Origin: Nomia melanderi
Lineage: Eukaryota > Arthropoda > Insecta > Hymenoptera > Halictidae
Length of the DNA stretch: 64,000 nucleotides
Assembly: GCF_051020985.1 (NCBI RefSeq)
Contig: NC_135007.1
Span: 7,011,501 to 7,075,500 of the forward strand
Reading direction: 5' to 3'
The position numbers and the translations under genes are program-made. The notes under the pieces are model-generated. The model was not told where the DNA came from. It did no database searches and worked only from the letters and a program-made list of their open reading frames with translations. Below are positions 53,501-62,500 of the stretch, in pieces. Every line of letters begins with the position of its first letter. The first letter of the stretch is position 1.

Positions 53501-56500
53501 GACTAAATTAAAAATCCATTAGCTGATAAGCTACGAGACGGACCTAACGAGGGGATCGCCTGAGAAATCAACATAAACGTGCAAACATTTCCGGGACATG
53601 CGCGACGAATTAGTTGAACACGTAACTCACCTCCAGAATGCCGATTGTCCCTCTCGTCGTCTGTCACGTTGACGCGCATCGAGTCATCCGCCATGGACTT
53701 CATATCGTCAACAGTCATGTATCGATACTGCTGTTGGTCGCTTAGCATCGGATCCTCACCTATGATCAACGTGAAACCAAGATTTTATCATCCACGTGTA
53801 ACCGAAGTATTCGAAAATGACGACGACGCATAAAAATATTCGAGGCCCGACGAGGGAATAGATGTAGATATTCTAGAGTATACTGTCGAAGTTGCATGGA
53901 CAAGAATGTATAAACGTAGTGAAAGTTAATGCACCAACGTAAACAAATGAGTAATGAGCGGGCAAATCAATGGAAAAATCATTGCCATGGAAATTATTTC
54001 GATCAAGCCTGAAGAAGCGAGACTTAAGGTGTCGTGTCGCGTTATGTATACTTGAATAATGTGTCGAACTGTTGTCCTTACCCGGCATGTGAACCGATAG
54101 CGAACGAGCATGATCGTGATAGGTCAATGATCGTTCGGAAATTTTCGTCCCCATCGAATGATGTTTAGTTTCGATTACGTGGAATACAGAACAGAAATTA
54201 AGGTCGACTTTATAATTCGCTGAATGTGTATGTACATTGTATACTCGTGGATCGCAGCGTTCAGATTTGTGTTGGAAGGCTTCGAGTGCTCCACTCGCTG
54301 ATAACATTCACAATTATCAGCCAACGATGAAACAACTCGTAAGAACGTTTTAAAACTTTAACGGTGATATATTTAAAGGGGCATTATTATTCGAAACAGG
54401 TACGTCTTTCGGAGTTCTTTAAAGTCCGGCCGCTTGACGAAAGTTTATTATCTTTGAATAGATTAAAACAATATCGTGGAGTACTGGAATGTACAATTGG
54501 GGCTTGAACAAATTCTTTTTCAAAAATTACGGGTACACTTGTAAAGCTTCTTTGCAACTCGACGAATGATCTAAATCCTTTCGTTTAAAGTATAACTCCA
54601 TCAATCCTTAAAATTTCAAATTGCACTCTATAATATTTGTAAAACAACAATCGCTGAGAATATATGAAAATAATTGACCTTTTTTATTCTCATCAAGTAA
54701 TTATAGTAATTAAAGCATACTTATTGAGGCAGACACTGAAGACGTGATTCGATTTATACAATAGAAGTTTGTCACCATAAAAAACGTAATTACGATACTA
54801 CCTGACAAAATCCCGCGCACTTGACAAAGGCCGTCAAACTGTTAACACAACTTCGACAAAGAAAACTACCATCGACATTGCCGTTCAATCATTTTTTACC
54901 GTTTACAGTCACAGCGTACAGGTTTGGAAACTCGTTTCGAACAATGAGGAGTGGACGACTGATCGAGAACTGTTGAAACCTCCTCGCCTCGAGGCACGAA
55001 CGATGATAACTCAAACGTCCTTACCTCTGCACGGCTGTAATTGATTGCAGGTGAGACACGTGCGCGCCGCGAGATAATCCACGGAAGAAATTTAGGTGAA
55101 GCGGCAAACGAGCGCGTTCAAACGGGCCAGCATTTTTCACAGGACTGACGAATCGACGCGGTTATTCAATCAGCTCGTACAGCCTCGAACACGCCTTATC
55201 AGATATTCCAAGATTATAGAGCACAATTATTTAATAAGCCAACGGCCTACAAACTCGTTGCCTGCAATGAATAGCGCCACTATCATGCTAAATCACTCCG
55301 GATCCAATAAACTCTCCAGTTATCCTGGTTTTCTTTCGCGACCCTGCATAAATGGGCCTTTGTCGCTGACAAGATTAAATTTCTCCGGTGCGATTAATTC
55401 AAGTAATTTTCTCTTTGTTGACCCTGATACTCTGATACTCTGTTCGCGTAATGCTTTCATTTGTGCTCTTCCTGTGGAACTGTGTCAAACTTCAATCTGA
55501 ATCAACGACGATATCTACTGAAATATGTGAAACTAATAAATGATCAGATAACATTGATCCACGAATTGCTAAGTTCTGCAAGTTTCTTAAATATTTTGAC
55601 GGCCGGTGTCACGTACGCGTTCCATCAGCTGTCACTTGCGGATCAGTACCGCGCACAAGTGATGCCGTCTTCAAATCTGCTGAACAAAGACACTCAGTCC
55701 TAACAGTGTACGTAGGCCACAGTATTTCGCACCGATTGAACAAAACAAGTATCAAATTATATATTTACAGTAACAACGATTCCGCTCGGGTCAGAGGAAC
55801 GTGCGTTCGCTTCTGCGGATATCGCGCGAAAGCTCGCTAATTCGGACACGAGACGCTCTATTGTACTACGAAACGATAACATATATCAAGCAAAGAGAAC
55901 GCTGTCTACCGCGTCGCTCTTTCTTTTCTATAAATAAACGACAGCACGACCAGCGTCCAATCGCGAGATTGTTCCGGTGGTGCTCGCAACAGTTCCGAAA
56001 CAGCTATCGCGCGCTCGCATCTGCAATGATGTCATACCCGAGGATCCGTGTTATGAACGATATTAAAAATGAACATAAACAGGGAGAAACTCGGCCGGCC
56101 GCCGATGCGTCGCATGGAGAAACCGGCGGTCCCGCGAAAGCCCTCTAATTTTAGCGTTTGTTCAAGGCCAGCCATCCCGAGGCATTTCTGAAACACACGG
56201 AGTCTAAACCGCCTCTGTCTACGAATAGTTGACCTCATAGGCAGTGACCTATATCTCGGTCGAGAGCGGCGGTTCTCTGAAAACCGTGTAATCGCGTCGA
56301 ATGCTTGGTTCGAATGCTCTCACGCGCGCGCGCGCGCGCGTGTGTGCGTGCGTGTGTGTGATTTAACCATCGCGAACGTCACGGACTAGAATAGTACCAG
56401 AAACTCGTCGTCGTAATCAGCAGAGTCACTTAATTTGCTTCGCACCGCTAATCAAATTCCTCCCGATTGTCAGCGGCAACGCGTGGTCGTCATGCCGTGT

Positions 56501-59500
56501 CGCTCCGCGCGTCCGGCGCACCGATGACGCCCGTCCTTTTAGGCCAAAAGCACAAAAACGGTTTGCGGGAGAATGTCGCGGATTGTAGTGGGAGAATAGA
56601 GACGAATAAAGTTTCTTTATCCATTCTGGTGAGACAAGAGAACTTCGTCTGTCTGTTACTCCGAAACAATCGGCGTTTTTCCACAAGCCGTTAGTGTGCG
56701 TTCGGCTCGAGCGAAACCACGGTGAGAAAAGAGACGGAAGAACACTCACCGGGAGAAAGCTACCGAAAACACATCGCACGCATCGCGTTTACGACGAACT
56801 GGTACACGATCGGCGGGCCTCGTCACTTTTAACCAGATACCGGGCGGTAGAGAGAGATTTCGCGCGGTCGCATCATCATCCGATTTCCGTGCGCCACATC
56901 GGCCTCCGATTTGCGTATCGCAATAAAGACATCGCGGAGCGATCATGTTGCCGTTCATTTTCCTCCGCTCGCCAAAAATAGGAGCGCGAGAATCAGCGAA
57001 AAAGAACGACGAAACTAAGCGAAATATCGGGCTTTTGATTTCTTTTCCTGTCCCTTCTTGTCTTCTCGTTCGTTCGTAGCAAAGATTCTCAATGCTCTCT
57101 TATTTGCACGCCGACTCGCGAATCCATTTCCTTGAATCGCGTTCATATATTACCGGAACATTTTCAATTAATACAATCGCGTTATTGAAGTAATCGTTAT
57201 TGGAAGTCCATACGTTGACAGTGACATGATGGTATTGAAAGCTAGGAGGAACTAAAACGGTAAATGGTGAGCAGGGTGGTCCAGTTAAATGAGAACGCTT
57301 GTCATTTTACCCTACTATAAGAATGTAAAAAAATTATAGAGTTTTATTCGAGGAAAACCATAACGGTGATCCTTGATCTCTTGCGAAGAAATTGCTTGGA
57401 GAGAAAATTTGATCTGATATCTTATTTTTTATTTGCTTTGATACTTGAAATGTCTAGAGCGATTCTTGAGCTTGTTTTCAGACATAGTTTTATGAAATGA
57501 AATGAAATCGATATAGCGTCTTAGATAGTAATATGGGGATATCAGAGTCTCGAAGAAGGCTAGGCAGTAGACCTAATCGAATAGTGCATATCAATTGAAT
57601 CCAACTATGCTCAGTGAAATTGACGCATTACTCTGTACTGGTTGAACGAAATAAATAATAAATCGGCAAATACGAAAAGACGAATATTCTGTGCCTACCC
57701 ACAAGTGTGTCCTTTTTCTTCATTATTTAATTATTTTTCCGTGCCCTTAAACGATCGGCGCTGTAACCAGTTGTGAACCACTGTTCTATAGTGAACCAGC
57801 CGTCCTTGATCGTTGCCCCTCCAAACAACATACGCGATATCATCGTTCGCTACGTCTTATGTCATTGATTCCGTCCGTCTCATTGTTATGTCATAAACAA
57901 GGATCATAGTCACGTTTCTTGTGCCGCTCAATTAAGCGACCTGACCACCAGGCTCCTCCCTGCGTAACGTTCCTAGGCTGCACCGACGCTCGTGATCCGC
58001 TCGCTTTCGACACGTCCCGTCGCTGCATTAGGCCCCGTCCCGAGATGATCGCCTCAATTCCGGCCGGCCGGTTTCATTTCGCGATGCGAATATTCAATGC
58101 ACTTCCTACGTTCACCGGGTCACGTATACACGGAGAAGCTTCACGCTGAACGGAAGCATTGACGGGCGTCCGTTACGGATACGTAACGCGCGAGCAATTG
58201 CATCGAGGAACGATAGAATAACGCGTTTCGAAGTATTCGGCTCGCCTTCAGTCGAACAAACGTCGTTTGATGGCCGTGGAACAGCTCGCGCGGAAATTTG
58301 CATACCCATTTACGAGGATATTCAGGTTTATGTGAAAATTACGATGGAACCCGTCCGATCTATGCGAATGAGCGGCATACGAATGAATTTACGAAAATGT
58401 TTAGTTGATTGAGCATTGTATTATTCGAATATTTTCTTGTTTACCCCTTGCCCTTTGATTTACTTTCTGAACTACGATTGATCTAAGTACTTTGTCATTA
58501 ATCATTTATTGAAAATAAGAAGAAGTTCCAGTGTATTCTATGTCAATGTGTGCTCTAAGGTATAATCATCGATAACAAAGGAATAATATGTAATTTGCAT
58601 TCAAATAAATTGAATAAGGTTAATGTTTGTTAAATTCTATTTGAAATCTTCACCACGAGTGACACGATATTGTACAGCAAGCGATTGGAAAGAGATATAT
58701 TGAAATGATATCAACTTAGTCGGATGAAACTTTGGCAGAAAGTTGTTCTTAGAAGAACAGTTGATAATAAGCAAGTTCCAGAAAACTTTGTTTGAATAAT
58801 AGAATGAAAATAAAATGAACGTTTTAAATATTATCGTTTCAACAATAGTGAACATTTTGCTTGTCTACGCGAGGATTAATAATTTTTATTGAAAACGTGA
58901 GTGAAACGAATGTTTAACATTGGTTAACACCTTGGAGCGTTTGGAAACAAAGTCGCGTGGCGAGTCTTCTATTATCACTTTGTAAGCACCTGTTATCGCG
59001 TTGTAGGTACCGCGATAATCGCTATACAAAGACCCCATTCTTATATTCATATTTTTCTTTTCCTTACATTTCCGTACCCATGTACTGAATAAAATTCGCG
59101 TAAACCAATCTAGAGTAAGTCGTCCAAAGCAAATAACCTTCATTTATTATAAAAAAGGGAGGAATAAATCACTGTCTGCATTTAAGGCTTCAAAAATCAA
59201 TATCAACTTCGTAGAACCAGAAGTTCCGCCAAAAATAAGCAATGTAAACAGACGGACTGTTTTATGCTCAATAATATGACAGACATTAGGACCACATGAC
59301 GAATATAACATTTGCCAAACATCTGGCCTTCCAGTAGACATTCTCAGGTATCCAATTTCCCTGTAACGTAGAAACGTCGTTTCTCTTTGTTGTATACTAT
59401 TCCTACGCCAATAAATTAAAAAAAAATCATCTCTGGTTTCAAAAGCAATATAAACTCTCGTTGAAGTTTTTTTAAAGAACGACACTTGGTCACGCTATTC

Positions 59501-62500
59501 CCTTGCGAAATAGTCACGTTAGTGGATAATAACATCGTAACGCCCTAATTGGTATGTTTTCATCTGAGATTACATGCAGCTCGCGAACTGTTCAGCAATC
59601 AGTTTCAATCGACTACCAGGTAATTATCAATAGATGAAACCGTTCGCAATTAGTAATAATAAGGATACCATAATAATAAACTTAATAAAATATTTCTAAA
59701 GTTCCAATAACATATCTTACATAAAACTATACGTCAATGCATTCTGTACCGATCTTCCAATCATTTCAATCAAGTATCTAATAACGTCTCAGACATCAAT
59801 TGTCTATCAATTCTCCAAATTTCAATAGCTCCTCCAATATTCTTCAAACCTTAATTTCTCTGACGCGCGATATATTTACCAAATACGAGCAAAAGAAATA
59901 TCATCTTTAAAAGTAACCGATGAAACGTTCAATCGTTAAGATCATTTGCGAACAGTCCGCGAGTGTTGTACCTCGACGATCACATGCCTCCAGAGCAACG
60001 ATAAATCTCCGAACCCGTCGAAACACCAACAAACCAAACATATTTACATAAAGTGTCGCTGTTCCTGCTGCTCGCACACCCGCAGCATGTCACCTTCTTC
60101 GATTCCTTTCGCTTGACACGTCCTTTAGCCATGTCGACGGTTATTTGTCACGCGACGACGATGAACGAGGAAATCCGCGGGAACACAGGTCCAGAAAATA
60201 ATGTCTCTCCCTTTCGTTCTCGCCCCGGGATCACCGATGCTCGATGATTCCTCGCTATCGCGGGTAAACTCGCACCACTTCCAGCCACGAAAGAGTCCCG
60301 TGCACCGCAGGGCAGAGCCTTAATCCTCTCGGCTCGGTGAACACGATGTACTGAACGAAGCACGCTACGTACACAGGACTAATTACATCACCGACTGAAC
60401 TGACCGACGACGATGATGTGCGGTGCGCGCCACGAGTCAGGTCGCACGAATTCCAATTAGCGCGCGTTATCGCTACGCATTCATTGATGACACCGCCGCA
60501 ATTTCTGACCGGCTACGTCCACCGACAACTCGGCCATGTCGTGCATCTGGCCCCCTTTCCGTTTCGTTCGTCCTCGATGCACCCCGAAACGGTTGAATCG
60601 CACCAAACAGTCGTCGGTCGTGAAGGTACTCCAAATGAAAGGGTCTAGCGGACTTGGTTTAGCGGACTCTTGCCACTCGTTCTCCAAAGTGTATCGCCTG
60701 TCGCAGGTCCACGGTTCCGTTACGCAAGTGTCGCGGCTGATTAGATTCGATCTGGTAAATTGCATTAACCGAACGGGGCTGCCTGAATACTTTCCCTTCT
60801 TCCGCGGTAATTCGTCGCGTGCCACCGCTGGCGGGGTCAGGAACAGCGACTGAAGATTGATACAAGTTCGACGCAAGATTCTCGGTCTAACAGAAAACGT
60901 GACCTCATTCCCGTGAATCACCGATTTTATAATAGTAACCGGCGTCCGAGCTTTTCCGCTACTTTATTTACCTACGGCACGCATATTCTTCTCGCGCGCT
61001 CTGCTGAGATCGTGACACCAGAGGCACAATCGGTGTCAACGGATTGATTTTTCGTTCGGACAGCTTCCGAAGATCGCTGGAGATGGCATTGTACACACAT
61101 CTCGGGGAGCAAATAAAGTCGTAGAGATTTTACAAACGATTAACCGGGGCCTCATATCTCGTTAATAGTTGTTCCCTTGTTTCCGATGCCCGTTCGTCGA
61201 GACGTTTGCGGAGATTTTCTTTTTTTCTGTCTCCGTCCGTGAACAACGTGTCAGCTGCGGACAGCTCCATGGAGGACGATCGAGTGTGCACGGTGCGCGC
61301 TCCCTGAACGACCCCGCAAAGCATGCACGTCCCATTTACGGTGTAACGTGATCAATTAACGTTAACTGGCGTCGTTAGTGTTCGTTGATCACTTTTCCCT
61401 CTCTGGCGCGTACGCCGCGCCCCTTACGCGACGGTACGCGGCTCGGCAGAGGCAGGGAAAACAAAATTCGTGGAAACTAATTGCGCGCCGGGGCGGAAAG
61501 AAAGGGTAGCGGTGGAATAATTGGAAAAGGAAAAACCGATGGGAAACGGGTGAAAAGAGGGAAAACATGCGCGTTATATAAATTGTGGTATTTCGGTCGT
61601 GAATCGTGTTTGGCGGCTCGCCAGCCAGCAGGGGTTAGACTAACTACACGAATAATATGGTACAAGACGCACACACCGGCTGTTGCGTAACAGCTGAAGC
61701 GGAGTGCGTGTAGGCATATACCAGAGGATGATACGTCAAAACAGAACCACACAGGCCAGCGTCTGTTCCTGCCGGCCGACGTAATGATCGCACAACTCGT
61801 TATTATGCAAATTGCATTAACAGTAACAACGCGGCCTACTTCATTAGTGTACCGTTTTCGCGGTTCTATGGACGAAAACCCACCGCCGAACGGCACACGT
61901 GTTTGCATCCCTCTTTATTGACGGGACGATCACGGAATTTGTTACTTTGAAGATCACTTTTCGCGAATATTGTCGATAAAAGTGTACTGATGCATCGGCA
62001 ATTTCTCGAAAGTTTGTTTTTATAAGTGATACATAAAAACCCATTTCCCTGAATTGGATCACCATTGCAATAAATAATTAGAGTAACGAAACATTTCTAA
62101 ATTAAGGTTCTTGTGAGTAGTTTAACCTTCAAATTGATTAGTAATTGAAACAATTACTGCTAACATGCTATCCGTCTTGCAAATATAATTTTTTCTCCAT
62201 TATATAATTTCCTTCGCATACCCCGACTTTTCGATATGATATCCCAGGTTGAAAATTACTGCATTGCGACTTGACAATGACAATGTTTGCGAGAATATGG
62301 TACGCTGACAACGAATAATTATGCAAACTTAGTTTTTCTGCGGTCAAGGGTCGAGAATCCGTAAAAATAGAACTTTCTTTATGTTAATGATTTCAGTGCA
62401 CTAAAAATACTGCGAGAAAGAACTGTATTTTATTCCAATTTTTATTCTGTTCTGTTTCAACATTATGTGGAAACAACAATTCTTATTTAAAATATCAAAA

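Noticed and set aside
55096..61908. Several frames of 100-146 codons on both strands in the large intron
   Set aside because: They occur only in CpG-rich patches, overlap each other on both strands and show no motif.
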